From: Planctomycetota bacterium
Lineage (GTDB): Bacteria > Planctomycetota > Planctomycetia > Pirellulales > Lacipirellulaceae
Direction of reading: 5' to 3'
DNA length: 32,860 nucleotides
Assembly (NCBI GenBank): GCA_024278955.1
Contig: JAJRSE010000134.1
Location: forward strand, 1-32,860
A program made the position numbers and the translations under genes. Below, piece after piece: positions 16,660 through 26,625 of the stretch. Positions within the stretch are counted from its first letter, which is position 1; every line of letters starts with the position of its first letter. Under the pieces are notes generated by a model, which searched no databases, had not been told where the DNA came from, and was given only the letters and a program-made list of their open reading frames with translations.

Positions 16660-18855
16660 CTACTGCGTTTCCCCCTCAACCCAACGAATCAAAAGCGGCA
16701 ACATAACAAGGTTGCCAACCAAACCGCCGATCATCGAAAGGCTTACCAACGTACCAAAATAGATCGTCGGCACAAACTGGCTAAAACACAAAGTCGAAAA
16801 TCCGACAACCAGTGCCAGCGTAGCGAAAATCGTGGCACGTCCTACCGCGGCTTGCACCGAGTGAAGAGCTGCCGTGAGAGTTGCCCCTTCGCGTCGCTCG
16901 CGTTGGTACGACATCACATAGTGGATCGAACCATCAACCGACAGCCCCAACGAAACCGCGGCAATCATTGCCGCCCCCATGTTGATTCGCACGCCAAGCC
17001 AGCCCATCCCACCGAAGAGAAATAGCACAGGGAGAATGTTAGGAACGAGCGCGATCATCGCCAACAAAACACTGCGAAATGCGATCGCCATCATCATGAA
17101 AATGGCGATGCCGGCGATACTGAAAGTAACCCATTGGTCGCGTAGCAAGCTCTCGACTAGCTTTGCCAATAGCACGTAGTAGCCGGTTACTTGAGCGTCA
17201 GGAAATGCTTCGCTCGACATCCTGCGCACCTGATCGATCATCTGCATTTTCTCAGCCGCTTCGAGTTGCTCGGGAGCACGCAGCATGATCCGAAGTTTCG
17301 ACGCACGGTTTTTTCCTCTCGGCGTGTAAATCGCAGCGACGAACTCAGGCATACGTCCACGCATGAGACTCAGGCCAGCACGGACGGCAAGCTTCGCACC
17401 AAGGTCAATTTGTTTCAGCCCGCCACTCCCCGCGTCTAGGATATCCGCTATCGAGATCGCCTTGTTCAAATGGGGTACTTCCTCCAGGAGTCTTTTTTCA
17501 AATTCCAAAACCTTCAGGACAAATTTCTTGTCGAATCTCTTGGGCACCGTAAAGAAAATATCCCAAACTCCTGCCCCTTCAAATCGGCTCTCGACAAACT
17601 GGTAACCTTCAATCAACGGGCTGTCCTGGCGGAAATTGCGAGTAAACTCGGTTTCATGAACCAATCGAGTGCTGCCAGCCGCAATGGCGAGAAAAATCGC
17701 AGAGCCGCCGAGAAACAACGGTCGAGAATGTTGAGACGACCAGTCAAGCATCTTCTGTAAGGCTTGTTGCAACGATTGTTGTCCCACTTCATCGACATGC
17801 CCCCCCGATTTGCTGCCTGCGAGCACAACAAGAGGCACCGCGAAAACAACACTTGCCAGAACCATCAACGAGCCTAACGCCATCATCAACCCGAAGTCGA
17901 CCACAGGCCCTACGTGGGAAGTCATTAGCGCAGCAAAACCGGCAGCATCGGTTAAACAGGCGAACAAAACCGGTGCCGCAACTTTTTTCCCTGCCGCGAG
18001 CAATGCCTCGCGTGGCGCGAGACCTTGCGCCTGAGCATCCCGATAACGAACAATCACATGCACCACGGTCGCAACGCCAACCACCGTAACAATCGCAGCC
18101 AACATCGAGCTGACGATACTCAACTGCAAGTTCAACGCGACAAGTAAGCCACGCGTCATGGCAAGCGCCATTTGAACAACCACCAGCGGAAGCACGAGCC
18201 AACGCAGCGATCGAAAACAGACGAAAATCGTTAGCATCAAAAGCAGCGTACACCAAGTATTGAGCTGCTGTCCGTCCGATTCAAGCAGGTCGAATGCTTC
18301 TTCGACAACCACGGGCTCGCCCACTAAAGTCCCGTCTGTGTAGGACGCCATCAGCAATCGAAGCTGCCGAAGCGTCTCGCGTCGAGGAAGATCACCCGGC
18401 CCAGGCCGGGCGAGCAGGCAAACAATCCCCGCAACATCAAACGATTCGTTATGCGTATAACCGGTGAAGACTTTGCGTAGTAGGGCCCCTCGATGCTCAT
18501 CCTCAAAGTCCGACGCTTTGGGAGGGTCAAGCAACGAAACCGCAGCCACCACCCCAGGAATCTCCCGCACTTCGCCTGCAAGTTTTCCTAGCCGTTCGAG
18601 CCCCGCCTGCGATTTAAGCTCTGGATCAGAATAAACGGCCAACACAATCTCATGGCGACCAAACGACTCTTGCAGCTCAACGTAAGACGCCCGAATCGGA
18701 TCGTCTATCGAAAACATATTTTCAATCGAACGATCAAGCACCAACTGGCGACCCATCAACGCCCCCGCGACAGAAACCAGCAGCCCAACAAAAAACAGCC
18801 ACTTACGCCGTCGAAGCATCCATTCCAGAAATCGGTAGCTAGGTGGGTCGGGCAT
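16660..18855 (-). CDS. MMPL/RND-type membrane transporter
   Basis: The protein of about 731 residues has the RND layout: an N-terminal helix (WLFFVGLLVSVAGALMG), a large periplasmic loop, a block of helices around residues 200-345, a second helix and loop, and a final block of helices. The second block contains SVDGSIHYVMSYQRERREGA and ends LVGNLVMLPLLIRWVEG. RND/MMPL proteins of this kind are proton-driven exporters of lipids or hydrophobic molecules. The substrate is unknown. The ATG at 18855 is chosen over the GTG at 18861, though neither has a strong Shine-Dalgarno sequence. The gene is convergent with the DUF4159 gene and divergent from the LptD-like gene. Confidence 0.88.
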   Translation of the reverse strand: MPDPPSYRFLEWMLRRRKWLFFVGLLVSVAGALMGRQLVLDRSIENMFSIDDPIRASYVELQESFGRHEIVLAVYSDPELKSQAGLERLGKLAGEVREIPGVVAAVSLLDPPKASDFEDEHRGALLRKVFTGYTHNESFDVAGIVCLLARPGPGDLPRRETLRQLRLLMASYTDGTLVGEPVVVEEAFDLLESDGQQLNTWCTLLLMLTIFVCFRSLRWLVLPLVVVQMALAMTRGLLVALNLQLSIVSSMLAAIVTVVGVATVVHVIVRYRDAQAQGLAPREALLAAGKKVAAPVLFACLTDAAGFAALMTSHVGPVVDFGLMMALGSLMVLASVVFAVPLVVLAGSKSGGHVDEVGQQSLQQALQKMLDWSSQHSRPLFLGGSAIFLAIAAGSTRLVHETEFTRNFRQDSPLIEGYQFVESRFEGAGVWDIFFTVPKRFDKKFVLKVLEFEKRLLEEVPHLNKAISIADILDAGSGGLKQIDLGAKLAVRAGLSLMRGRMPEFVAAIYTPRGKNRASKLRIMLRAPEQLEAAEKMQMIDQVRRMSSEAFPDAQVTGYYVLLAKLVESLLRDQWVTFSIAGIAIFMMMAIAFRSVLLAMIALVPNILPVLFLFGGMGWLGVRINMGAAMIAAVSLGLSVDGSIHYVMSYQRERREGATLTAALHSVQAAVGRATIFATLALVVGFSTLCFSQFVPTIYFGTLVSLSMIGGLVGNLVMLPLLIRWVEGETQ

Positions 18856-19131
18856 CAACACGGCTTAGAAAATCGGAGCTGAAACGGAAGAAAACAGTGA
18901 GATGAATCAACGCGCAGTATCGTGCCTGAACGCAAGCTCTTCAACCGTGCCTAGGCGGGAACTTGCTGCTAGCTTCTGCTAGAGAAAAAAAGGGCAAGCT
19001 AGGTCGAAGCTCGTCAAATCTTAGGGCCTCGCTCTGCGGTTGCTTGCTAGCAGCGATTTGGCTAAATGCGACTCGCTGTAACTTCCTTTGTGGAAACAGG
19101 TTATGGCTCAGACCCCGACCCCGAAGGTGAC

Positions 19132-19161
19132 TTGACCCCCGAGGCGAGCGGCACCTATAAT
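19132..19161 (+). promoter_or_regulatory. Strong sigma-70-type promoter before the LptD-like gene
   Basis: TTGACC (19132-19137) and TATAAT (19156-19161) are separated by 18 bases, 5 of 6 and 6 of 6 consensus matches. Transcription would start near 19168, giving a leader of about 190 bases before ATG 19356. The rest of the gap 18856-19355 shows no gene or clear repeat. Confidence 0.65.
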
Positions 19162-19355
19162 TCGCCGCCCAAATCCAGGGGGCTCACTTTTCGTAACTCA
19201 CAGCCCTGCTTGTTGTTGTGCGCATCCGGCGACAACGGCTGAGCCGGCTCGAACTTGATTGGTTCGGCAACCACGTGGCACCAGGAAAAGAACCGCTGAT
19301 CACCTCGCGAAACTCGTCGCGTTGCTCGCCCTCGTTCTGCCTCTCGCAGACGTGG

Positions 19356-21746
19356 ATGTTTCGCGCGCTGATTTTCTCATGGACCGTGGTTGCCCTCTCC
19401 CTGCTCGCGACTCCATCTTGGTCTGCCGACATCAGCGCCGCACACGACGTTTCCCAGCCAATCACCGTAGCTGCCGATTGGTGCTCGCGATGGCAGCAAG
19501 GCGTCTACGAAGTCTACCATCTACGCGGGAATTGCTATCTCAATCAGGGGCTCACCTACGCCCGTGCTCCTGAAGCAGTCATCTGGATCGATCGATCCGC
19601 CATGCCGACCAAGGTTCTTGTTTACCTCGAAGCCACAGACAAAGACCGCGTCGTTGTCGACTACCGAAAAAATTCCTCCGGCAATCAAACCGAGAGGTCC
19701 TTGGGACACGAAACCTCTTCGACATGGTTCCAACGGCTCTACACTGCGGCACCGTTACAGTTCAAGCTACCCGCACCGGCCCCTAAGGGAGCAACGCGCC
19801 CTGCCGTTTATGATCGCGGTTTAGCGCAATTCGATCCCAAGCGGCGGCGCCAGCTCATGCTCGCTCAGTTTACCGAATTCGCGCCAGTGCCCGCGGTCCA
19901 ATCCATCTCGCCTGGAATGCGCAGCATCCAGATGTCGCCGCGAAACGATTCCTCGCCCGCAATTGATTCAAAACAACAGCCCGGGGGCGGACGAATAACC
20001 GTCGTCTCGGGCGGTATTCGCGTCTTGGTCGAAGGCTTAGCCTCGGCCGACGCCCTCTCGACTTTTGGCCCCGTTGGGACGATCGATATCAGCACCGATC
20101 GGGCCGTCATCTGGACCGCAGGAAACGACCTAGGATTCGGCGGACAAGCGGTGCAGTCGCAAGACACGCCGCTAGAAATCTACATGGAAGGCAACATCGA
20201 ATTCCGCCAAGGCGATCGCGTCATTTACGCCGATCGCATGTTCTACGATGTCCGTCGCCGGGTCGGCGTCATCCTCAACGCCGAGCTGCTGACTCCCTTG
20301 CCGCAGGTCAACAATTTTCAGTATCAAGGCATGGTCCGCCTACGCGCCTCGGCCATTCGCCAGCTCGACGAATCCCATTTTTCTGCAACCAACGCTCAGC
20401 TCACGACCAGCCGACTCGAAGAGCCCACTTACCATTTCAGCTCCAATGAAATCTCTTTCCGAGACGTCCAAAGCCAAGTCTTCGACCCCCTCACGGGCGA
20501 GTCGCAAATCAAACATCAGCAGCTAGCCGAGAGCCACGGCAACACCGTTTACATCCGCGGAATCCCCGTCTTCTACTGGCCCAACTTTGCCACCGATCTC
20601 AGTAAGCCTTCGTTTATCACCGATCGAATTAGCGTCGGTAGCGATCGTATTTTTGGCAATCAACTGAGAACCGAGATCGATGCCTACCAATTGTTTGGCA
20701 TTCGCAACGCCCCCCAGGGGACCGACTGGGGGTTGAACCTCGACTACCTCAGCGACCGGGGACTTGGCCACGGGACAACCTTCAAGTACGACCGACCCGA
20801 GCTGCTAGGGTTTGAAGGGCCAGCACGTGGCCAGTGGGATTTTTGGGGAATCAGCGACGATGGACTCGACAACCTCGGCCTGGGCCGACGGGCAATCGCC
20901 CCCGAAGAAGATTACCGCTATCGGCTCTTTGGTCAGCACCGCCAGCGATTTCGCAATGGCTGGGAGATGACCGCCGAGCTCGGCTGGATCAGCGATCGAA
21001 CCTTTCTCGAACAATTCTACGAAAGCGATTGGGACCAGCTAAAGGACCCTAGGTCGGGCCTACGGCTCAACCGCCTAGCCGACAACCGTTCGTTATCGAT
21101 CGAAGCCAACGCCCAACTCAACTCTTTCTTCACCGAAACCCAGTGGCTGCCACGCGTCGACCACTATTGGCTAGGCGAGTCGCTTTTCGGCGATCGACTC
21201 ACCTGGTTCGAACACTCACAAGCAGGCTACGCAAATCTCAACGTGGCCAATCCGCCAACCAATGCCACACTCGCAGGCCAGTTTACGCTGCTGCCTTGGG
21301 AAGAAGTAACCCCCGGGTCGGGAATCCCGATTTCAGGCAACGGCGAGCGCCTTGTCACCCGACAAGAGATCGACATGCCGTTTAGCCTGGGAGCGGTAAA
21401 AGTGGTTCCCTATGTCTTGGGCGAATTGGCCCATTGGGGCGAAGCCCTCGATGGCAACGATCTGCAGCGTGCTTATATGAACACCGGAGTACGCGCCAGC
21501 ATCCCCGTTTGGGCCGTCTTTCCCGAAGTACGTGATTCCCTATTTAACCTCAACGGCTTGGCACACAAAGTGGTTTTCGATGCCGAATTTTCCTACGCCG
21601 ATGCCAATCAAAATTTCACCGACCTGCCCCTTTACGACCCCCTAGACGACATCGCGACTATCGAGATGCGACGCCGCGTGCTCAACGGGACACTCGCTCC
21701 GACAATCACGAGCCTCAAGTTCGACCCGCGTTTTTACGCTTTCTGA
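19356..21746 (+). CDS. LptD/OstA-like outer-membrane assembly protein, interrupted (N-terminal 796 residues)
   Basis: LptD inserts lipopolysaccharide into the outer membrane. From ATG 19356 there is a signal peptide (MFRALIFSWTVVALSLLATP, mature near ADIS). An OstA/jelly-roll region follows, with strands like GNIEFRQGDRVIYADRMFYD, then IRGIPVFYWPNFATDLSKPS, a common LptD-type junction, and a long beta-barrel with alternating aromatic strands. The GTG at 19218 would place 46 unusual residues before the signal peptide, so I reject it. The frame ends at TGA 21744-21746 in the middle of the barrel, after FDPRFYAF. The same frame continues without any shift into the remaining barrel strands, so this is a premature stop. 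A strong promoter lies about 190 bases upstream. Confidence 0.82.
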   Translation: MFRALIFSWTVVALSLLATPSWSADISAAHDVSQPITVAADWCSRWQQGVYEVYHLRGNCYLNQGLTYARAPEAVIWIDRSAMPTKVLVYLEATDKDRVVVDYRKNSSGNQTERSLGHETSSTWFQRLYTAAPLQFKLPAPAPKGATRPAVYDRGLAQFDPKRRRQLMLAQFTEFAPVPAVQSISPGMRSIQMSPRNDSSPAIDSKQQPGGGRITVVSGGIRVLVEGLASADALSTFGPVGTIDISTDRAVIWTAGNDLGFGGQAVQSQDTPLEIYMEGNIEFRQGDRVIYADRMFYDVRRRVGVILNAELLTPLPQVNNFQYQGMVRLRASAIRQLDESHFSATNAQLTTSRLEEPTYHFSSNEISFRDVQSQVFDPLTGESQIKHQQLAESHGNTVYIRGIPVFYWPNFATDLSKPSFITDRISVGSDRIFGNQLRTEIDAYQLFGIRNAPQGTDWGLNLDYLSDRGLGHGTTFKYDRPELLGFEGPARGQWDFWGISDDGLDNLGLGRRAIAPEEDYRYRLFGQHRQRFRNGWEMTAELGWISDRTFLEQFYESDWDQLKDPRSGLRLNRLADNRSLSIEANAQLNSFFTETQWLPRVDHYWLGESLFGDRLTWFEHSQAGYANLNVANPPTNATLAGQFTLLPWEEVTPGSGIPISGNGERLVTRQEIDMPFSLGAVKVVPYVLGELAHWGEALDGNDLQRAYMNTGVRASIPVWAVFPEVRDSLFNLNGLAHKVVFDAEFSYADANQNFTDLPLYDPLDDIATIEMRRRVLNGTLAPTITSLKFDPRFYAF

Positions 21747-21800
21747 ACCGGCATCCAAGGTTCCGTCACTTCGCCGACGACCGAAATCGCCGACGACCTA

Positions 21801-22403
21801 ATGACCTTACGCATGGGAATGCGCCACCGCTGGCAGACCAAACGAGGTGGCCCCGGGCGGCAGCACGTTATCGATTGGCTAACCATCGATACCAACGCAA
21901 CTTGGTTCCCCAAGGAAAACCGCGACAACTTTGGCCAAGATTTTGGACTCCTCGACTACGACGTCCGCTGGCACCTGGGCGACCGCTTTACGATTCTTTC
22001 CGACGGTGCTGCCGACTTCTTTGGCAGCGGCCTAAAAATGGTTTCCGCAGGCGTGCTACTCAACCGCCCCTCGCGAGGCAACGCCTACTTTGGCGTCCGT
22101 TCGATCAATGGGCCGATCGAAAGCAATGTGCTGCTTGGCACCTACAGCTATCGGCTTAGCCCAAAGTGGATTTCCACCGCCGGTACTTCCGTCGATTTGA
22201 GCGACGCAGGCAACATCGGACAATCGTTCTCCATGACGCGAATAGGCGAGTCGCTGCTTGTCACGGTCGGCATCAACGTAGATTCTGGAAAAGATAACGT
22301 CGGTCTAAACTTCATGGTCGAGCCACGTTTTCTTCCCAAGCTTCGATTGACCACTATGACCGGTATCGAAGTCCCCCCCGCCGGAGCTTTCGGATTGGAA
22401 TGA
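21801..22403 (+). CDS. LptD/OstA-like protein, C-terminal barrel part after the in-frame TGA
   Basis: This ORF is in the same frame as the LptD-like N-terminal part. Homologous sequence resumes right after the TGA (TGIQGSVTSPTTEIADDL, 21747 onward), before the ATG at 21801. It then gives the usual end of the planctomycetal LptD-like barrel: RMGMRHRWQTKRGG, NRDNFGQDFGLLDYDVRWHL, SYRLSPKWISTAGTSVDL and IPP-like VPPAGAFGLE. No ribosome-binding site is evident before 21801, so I do not think it is an independent gene. Read through, the protein would be 1015 codons with the TGA as codon 797. The stop at 22401-22403 overlaps the next gene (ATGA). Cause: nonsense mutation, sequencing error or readthrough. 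Confidence 0.78.
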   Translation: MTLRMGMRHRWQTKRGGPGRQHVIDWLTIDTNATWFPKENRDNFGQDFGLLDYDVRWHLGDRFTILSDGAADFFGSGLKMVSAGVLLNRPSRGNAYFGVRSINGPIESNVLLGTYSYRLSPKWISTAGTSVDLSDAGNIGQSFSMTRIGESLLVTVGINVDSGKDNVGLNFMVEPRFLPKLRLTTMTGIEVPPAGAFGLE

Positions 22404-22819
22404 TGCCAACGGAACCCTCCCACTCCCTTCAAGAACCAAAAACCTCGTTTCGGAAGAATCGAAGCTGGTGGAATCGCTTTGCCGTTGCCTGTCGCGGCAT
22501 CAAAATCGCAGCTCGCCTAGAAGTCAGCTTTTTTGTTCACCTGTTCGTAGCCACCGCCGTGCTACTTGCCGGTGCCGCACTAAAAATCACTCGCTGGGAA
22601 TGGTGCCTAATCACACTCTGCATCGCATCGGTTCTGAGTGCCGAGCTGCTCAACACGTCTCTCGAACGTATTGCCCGAGTTGTGACTCGTGAAGAAAACC
22701 AAGACATTCGCGACTCGCTCGACATCGCAAGCGGCGCGGTCCTGGTCGCCGCAATCGGAGCCGCGGTCGTCGGCACACTGATTCTCGGAACGCGATTCCT
22801 TACGTTGGCGACTGCTTAG
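22400..22819 (+). CDS. dgkA: Diacylglycerol kinase / undecaprenol kinase family protein
   Basis: DgkA-family integral membrane kinases phosphorylate diacylglycerol or undecaprenol. The 139-residue protein has the family plan: FAVACRGIKIAARLEVSFFV near residue 27, three membrane helices, ITRWEWCLITLCIASVLSAE, and the hallmark AELLNTSLERI containing the conserved Glu. In the family that Glu is followed by a conserved Asp (ExxxD); here the position reads ERIAR, so activity may differ. The C-terminal helix block DSLDIASGAVLVAAIGAA is typical. The start overlaps the LptD-like stop (ATGA), so translation is coupled and could be affected by the upstream nonsense codon. Confidence 0.88.
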   Translation: MMPTEPSHSLQEPKTSFRKNRSWWNRFAVACRGIKIAARLEVSFFVHLFVATAVLLAGAALKITRWEWCLITLCIASVLSAELLNTSLERIARVVTREENQDIRDSLDIASGAVLVAAIGAAVVGTLILGTRFLTLATA

Positions 22820-22974
22820 AGTTAGCTTCTCCAGCACCTGAAGCACCAGGCGACACTCGCCAGCGAGGGCCTCAATCCAACAGGAGGATTGCTGCAAAGT
22901 CAAAAAACCAAGGTCTCTCTGAGTCCTCTGTGTTACTAACGGTTGAAATCTTCGCACGACGCGCAAGTTTTTAA

Positions 22975-23111
22975 TGGCCACAAGAAACACAAAAAGTCGA
23001 AAAAAAACCAGCCAAAACGGCTGATTTACTCTACAAGAATTCTGGAAATTGACAAAGAGACGAAACTGTCGACATGGCTATTTCTTATCCTTTTCGTGTT
23101 TTTTGTGGCTA
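22975..23111. repeat. Inverted repeat of the CACAAG/CACAAAA intergenic type
   Basis: The arm at 22975-22996 (TGGCCACAAGAAACACAAAA...) is repeated inverted at 23090-23111, with 19 of 22 positions matching and 93 bases between. Each arm shows the 9-base period CACAAGAAA-CACAAAAAG. The stretch 22820-23186 between convergent dgkA and top6A contains no gene I can support. A smaller stem CAGCC/GGCTG lies near 23009-23023. Confidence 0.55.
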
Positions 23112-23186
23112 CTGCTTTGGTTGCGGCTGCGATGAGATCTCTGTGGATAAATCCCCTTCACTTACGCGACTTTGCAATCGTCCTGC

Positions 23187-24338
23187 TCAGTCCAACCAAT
23201 CCTTCGCCTCAAGTCGCTCAGGCACGTACACTTCGGTCACGTAGCTGATGTCCTTGGAAATCAAAGATTCGACTTCCAGCTTAAAATCGTTTTTCAGCAT
23301 CCGCTGAATTTCGCTTTGCCAAGGCCGCTTTTTCTCGAACCATGGGTACTTGGCAATTTGACGGGCTCGCTTTCTGTCGTTTTCGTTGAGCGCAATTTTT
23401 ACGCTATCCGACAAACCGCAGCGATCAAAATCGATGCTCCTCAAACCAAGATACTTTGCCTCGGGAATCGCCATACGCTGCGACTCGAACGCCAGATTGA
23501 TCGATCCCTGTTTCAGCACACTGTAAATGTAGTAGCCCCAAGGGTCGTTATCAAGAACACAGTAGATCGGCAGCTTCAACTCATGGTGCATCCGGTGCAA
23601 CAATCGGCGCACCCCTCGCGGCGGCTGCCCGGCACCATGCGTGAGAATGCAGTTATGCGTTTCCCAGAACCGATCTTCGTTAAATCGTTGCCAAACCGTA
23701 CCTTTTTCGACATGCAGAATAAACTTAGCGTCACACTTCTTGCGGCTCAACTCAATGATCTCAGGCTCAACAATCGAAGGAATGGCGTACCCACCTGAAC
23801 CCATGTGCGCACAATCGATAACATCGCCACGATCGCGTAGCGTAATGTTTCCTACCAGAGCACCACGGTTTTCGGCATACAAATGCAGCTCCTCGCGAAT
23901 CGAGTTCAGCAGCACCTCCACGTCCTCGATAATTGTGTCACACTCGCCCTGTTCGTCGAAAGTATTTTCTTTCGCACCTTCGATCGTGTGCTTTAGCATG
24001 TAGTACAAACCACGAAGGCTGGTCGATTTGCCTTGGTCGAGCAGTTGCTTACAGCCGCTGGCGACCAGCATGGTGCGCATGTAAGCCTTAGCCTGCGACA
24101 GATCAAAAAGTTGCCGGCGATTCTTATTGCTGCCCATCTCAAGAATGCGTTTGCGAGGGCTGTAATGGATATTCGAGAGCGTGCGCGAAGGAATATCGAC
24201 ATACGGATCGCGCCGACCATTAGCCGCCACGACCACGCGATCCGCTAGCCCCGTGAGGCGAGCCATCGTTTTCTTATCGCGCGGCGTGAGCTTGACCTTG
24301 GGCTTGCGCGCTCGGGGAAGGGGTTTTTTCTTTGCCAT
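23187..24338 (-). CDS. top6A: DNA topoisomerase VI subunit A (Spo11-like)
   Basis: Subunit A carries the DNA-cleaving centre of topoisomerase VI, the type IIB enzyme that relaxes and decatenates DNA. Numbered from ATG 24338, the catalytic tyrosine region is SLRGLYYMLKH (Tyr112/Tyr113). The Toprim metal site has Glu211 in ILHVEKGTVW and Asp263/Asp265 in VLDNDPWGYY. Length (383 residues) fits archaeal subunit A. The TTG at 24341 is a possible alternative start. A 38-base gap separates it from top6B upstream, so both are one transcript. Topoisomerase VI is mainly archaeal and plant but occurs sporadically in bacteria. The sequence looks like a functional enzyme with all catalytic residues. Confidence 0.95.
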   Translation of the reverse strand: MAKKKPLPRARKPKVKLTPRDKKTMARLTGLADRVVVAANGRRDPYVDIPSRTLSNIHYSPRKRILEMGSNKNRRQLFDLSQAKAYMRTMLVASGCKQLLDQGKSTSLRGLYYMLKHTIEGAKENTFDEQGECDTIIEDVEVLLNSIREELHLYAENRGALVGNITLRDRGDVIDCAHMGSGGYAIPSIVEPEIIELSRKKCDAKFILHVEKGTVWQRFNEDRFWETHNCILTHGAGQPPRGVRRLLHRMHHELKLPIYCVLDNDPWGYYIYSVLKQGSINLAFESQRMAIPEAKYLGLRSIDFDRCGLSDSVKIALNENDRKRARQIAKYPWFEKKRPWQSEIQRMLKNDFKLEVESLISKDISYVTEVYVPERLEAKDWLD

Positions 24339-24376
24339 CAAGTTGCTCGTTATTTCTGATGAAAATCGTTCAGTGT

Positions 24377-26446
24377 TTACTCAGTTTCGTCTTCGCCGGT
24401 TTCTTCTTCTCGACTCGTCCGATTGATCGCAGCCGAGTGCGATGTTGCATCGACAATCAGCACGTTCTCTCCCAAGTTCAACTCCTCCGGCTTCTCTTCG
24501 ATCGGTCGGCCACGATCGTCGAGCTTCATGTCCGCCTCAGCCGTATGTTTCTTCGCGACTTTCACAAGCTGATCATACAATTCGGCCTGTTTTGTCCCGT
24601 TAATTTCGCTGACTGCGTTAGAAACTTCTTTCAGGTAACGCAAAAATACTTCGCGGCGGTCGGTTTGCTGTTTTACCTTCAGTCGACGACGCAGATACAT
24701 GCCCAACTTTCGCCCAACCGCCTGGAGAGCAAGTCGAATTTCTTTTTGAATCTCAGGGTAGTTAGCAATCGCTTCCTTCGATTCGCTCGTAAACGGCACC
24801 CACACGCTTGCGATATGAATCATCAGCGACACAGGCCCGCGAGGTAACGAGCCGCGAGATTGCCCCAGACCATAACTTCGCCAGTTGGTGGCCAATACCG
24901 TTTGTGTGACCGCACAGGCGGCTTGCTGGAACTGCAGCGGCACACGGTTCGCGTAACGCATCACTTCCATGGTCTGACCATCCGAAATGTTCACGTTTTT
25001 CATCGCCGTGAAAAGGCTTTCAATTTCCTTCGGCTTCAACTTGCCCGGCGCCTGCCTCGTGCCTAGCGAACCGGCCTTCATGATCCGATCGGCCGCATCG
25101 CTGCCCAATCCGTTGAACGTGTGGATTAAAAACTGCCGAATGGTACGAGCGTCGGTTTCCTCGAGTAGTTCAAGCAAGAGTTCCTTCGTGATATTCTGCG
25201 TAGGTGCGGTGCCACCATAGGCGAGCCCAACTTCAATCTGAAACGGGTTGCCACGATAAACGGACGGTGGCCTTGTTGCCGCAACATAAAACTCTGCCGG
25301 CACCACATGATGCAAACCCTTGAGAATTAAGTCTTCACCAATTGGGCAAATACAATCGGTCGACGGATTAGAAATTTTCGTCTTCTGAATCGATTGATAC
25401 AACGCATCCGATTCTTGCCGACCGACTTTACCTGTTTTCGTGCGAGGGCTGACCTTCGCCGTTTCGCAAATGCGCTTCGCAATCGCAGGCGTCACCCGAG
25501 AAAAACGAGTCCGAAGAAACTCCGCGATCGTCATCGGTTCGACTTCTTCAACCATTGCTGCAAGCCGACCAACCTCTACGCCGTAAGGATGTGGCTTGAT
25601 TTCTTTCGGCTCTCTTGGCAACACGTCGGTCGTTGCTTCGTAATCGTATTCAAAGTCGTCCGGATCGCAGTACTGCAAGGAAACATGCGGATTCGCAATC
25701 GCTGTCTGCTCCAGATACTCGCCCACACTGCCACGCCCTCGAGTAAACTTGGCCTGCAACTCAATCGTCACGCGAGTGCCGTGCGGCTGGTCAACCCACT
25801 CGATGCCATGTTTCTCGATGTACTTCGCGCCCTTCTCACCGGGTTCAATATCAACGCCATCCCCTTTTCCGTTGAGTATCTTGGGCTGATTGATTTTGGT
25901 GTCGATCTGAATTTCATAATAATGGGCAGGCTTCCGGACCGAGACCTTCGAAATAATCTTCACCGGCTTGCCGGTCGTCTGTACCCCATACATGCCTGCC
26001 GCACTGATGCCGATCCCTTGCTGACCACGGCTCTGACGTAGCCGATGAAACTTCGAGCCATAGAGCAACTTGCCGAAAATCAGCGGGATTTGCTTTTTTA
26101 GAATCCCTGGCCCGTTGTCTTGGATCCCCACCTTGTACCGGTCTGCCCCCGTCTGTTCGATATGCACCCAAATTCTTGGCAAAATGCCCGCCTCTTCGCA
26201 GGCGTCGAGCGAGTTGTCGACCGCCTCTTTCACGGTCGTCAGCAGAGCCTTGCGAGGGTTGTCGAAGCCCAGGAGGTGCCGATTTTTCGCGAAAAACTCG
26301 CTTACCGAGATATCTCGCTGGCTCGCAGCCATCGCTTTGGCCGTCGTGCGGCGCTTCGGTGCTGTGCCAGTCTTCGACGCGGTGGAGGCTTGCTTCTTTG
26401 CCGGTGCCGGTTTCTGGGGGGCTTTTTTGCGTTTCGCGGTCGCCAA
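24377..26446 (-). CDS. top6B: DNA topoisomerase VI subunit B
   Basis: Subunit B binds ATP through a GHKL domain and drives strand passage. The N-box is [11 protein letters not shown] (Glu74, Asn78), the G1 box QDNGPGI (residue 109 onward) and the lid [20 protein letters not shown] (130-149). An H2TH region ([20 protein letters not shown]) and the transducer domain follow, with [15 protein letters not shown]. The 689 residues exceed archaeal subunit B. The first 45 or so residues are rich in Lys, Ala and Pro, a likely DNA-contact extension, and the end carries an acidic tail. TTG 26446 is preceded by AGGAG about 8 bases upstream, which decides the start. It is the first gene of the pair. Confidence 0.95.
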   Translation of the reverse strand: MATAKRKKAPQKPAPAKKQASTASKTGTAPKRRTTAKAMAASQRDISVSEFFAKNRHLLGFDNPRKALLTTVKEAVDNSLDACEEAGILPRIWVHIEQTGADRYKVGIQDNGPGILKKQIPLIFGKLLYGSKFHRLRQSRGQQGIGISAAGMYGVQTTGKPVKIISKVSVRKPAHYYEIQIDTKINQPKILNGKGDGVDIEPGEKGAKYIEKHGIEWVDQPHGTRVTIELQAKFTRGRGSVGEYLEQTAIANPHVSLQYCDPDDFEYDYEATTDVLPREPKEIKPHPYGVEVGRLAAMVEEVEPMTIAEFLRTRFSRVTPAIAKRICETAKVSPRTKTGKVGRQESDALYQSIQKTKISNPSTDCICPIGEDLILKGLHHVVPAEFYVAATRPPSVYRGNPFQIEVGLAYGGTAPTQNITKELLLELLEETDARTIRQFLIHTFNGLGSDAADRIMKAGSLGTRQAPGKLKPKEIESLFTAMKNVNISDGQTMEVMRYANRVPLQFQQAACAVTQTVLATNWRSYGLGQSRGSLPRGPVSLMIHIASVWVPFTSESKEAIANYPEIQKEIRLALQAVGRKLGMYLRRRLKVKQQTDRREVFLRYLKEVSNAVSEINGTKQAELYDQLVKVAKKHTAEADMKLDDRGRPIEEKPEELNLGENVLIVDATSHSAAINRTSREEETGEDETE

Positions 26447-26508
26447 GGTGGCGTCTCCTCTTAGGAATCTTCTGACGGACAGGTTTTCAAAATAAGACGT
26501 TTGCGGCG

Positions 26509-26514
26509 ATTATA
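26509..26514 (-). promoter_or_regulatory. -10 box of the topoisomerase VI operon
   Basis: A perfect TATAAT reads on the minus strand about 63 bases before the TTG start of top6B. Transcription would begin near 26502. The -35 region is weak: the nearest TTGAAG is only 13 bases away, too close for a standard promoter. Confidence 0.4.
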
Positions 26515-26625
26515 GCGGCATACTGCCCTTCAACCAGGGCGCGAATTCCGCTTCTAGCAGCCTATTACGGACGACCGTTACGGCCCGTACATAAAAACTC
26601 ATCGTCAGGAGACGAACGAGCCGAC

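Noticed and set aside
19218..19355. Longer start (GTG 19218) for the LptD-like gene
   Set aside because: It would bury the signal peptide behind 46 charged residues. ATG 19356 begins the signal peptide directly.
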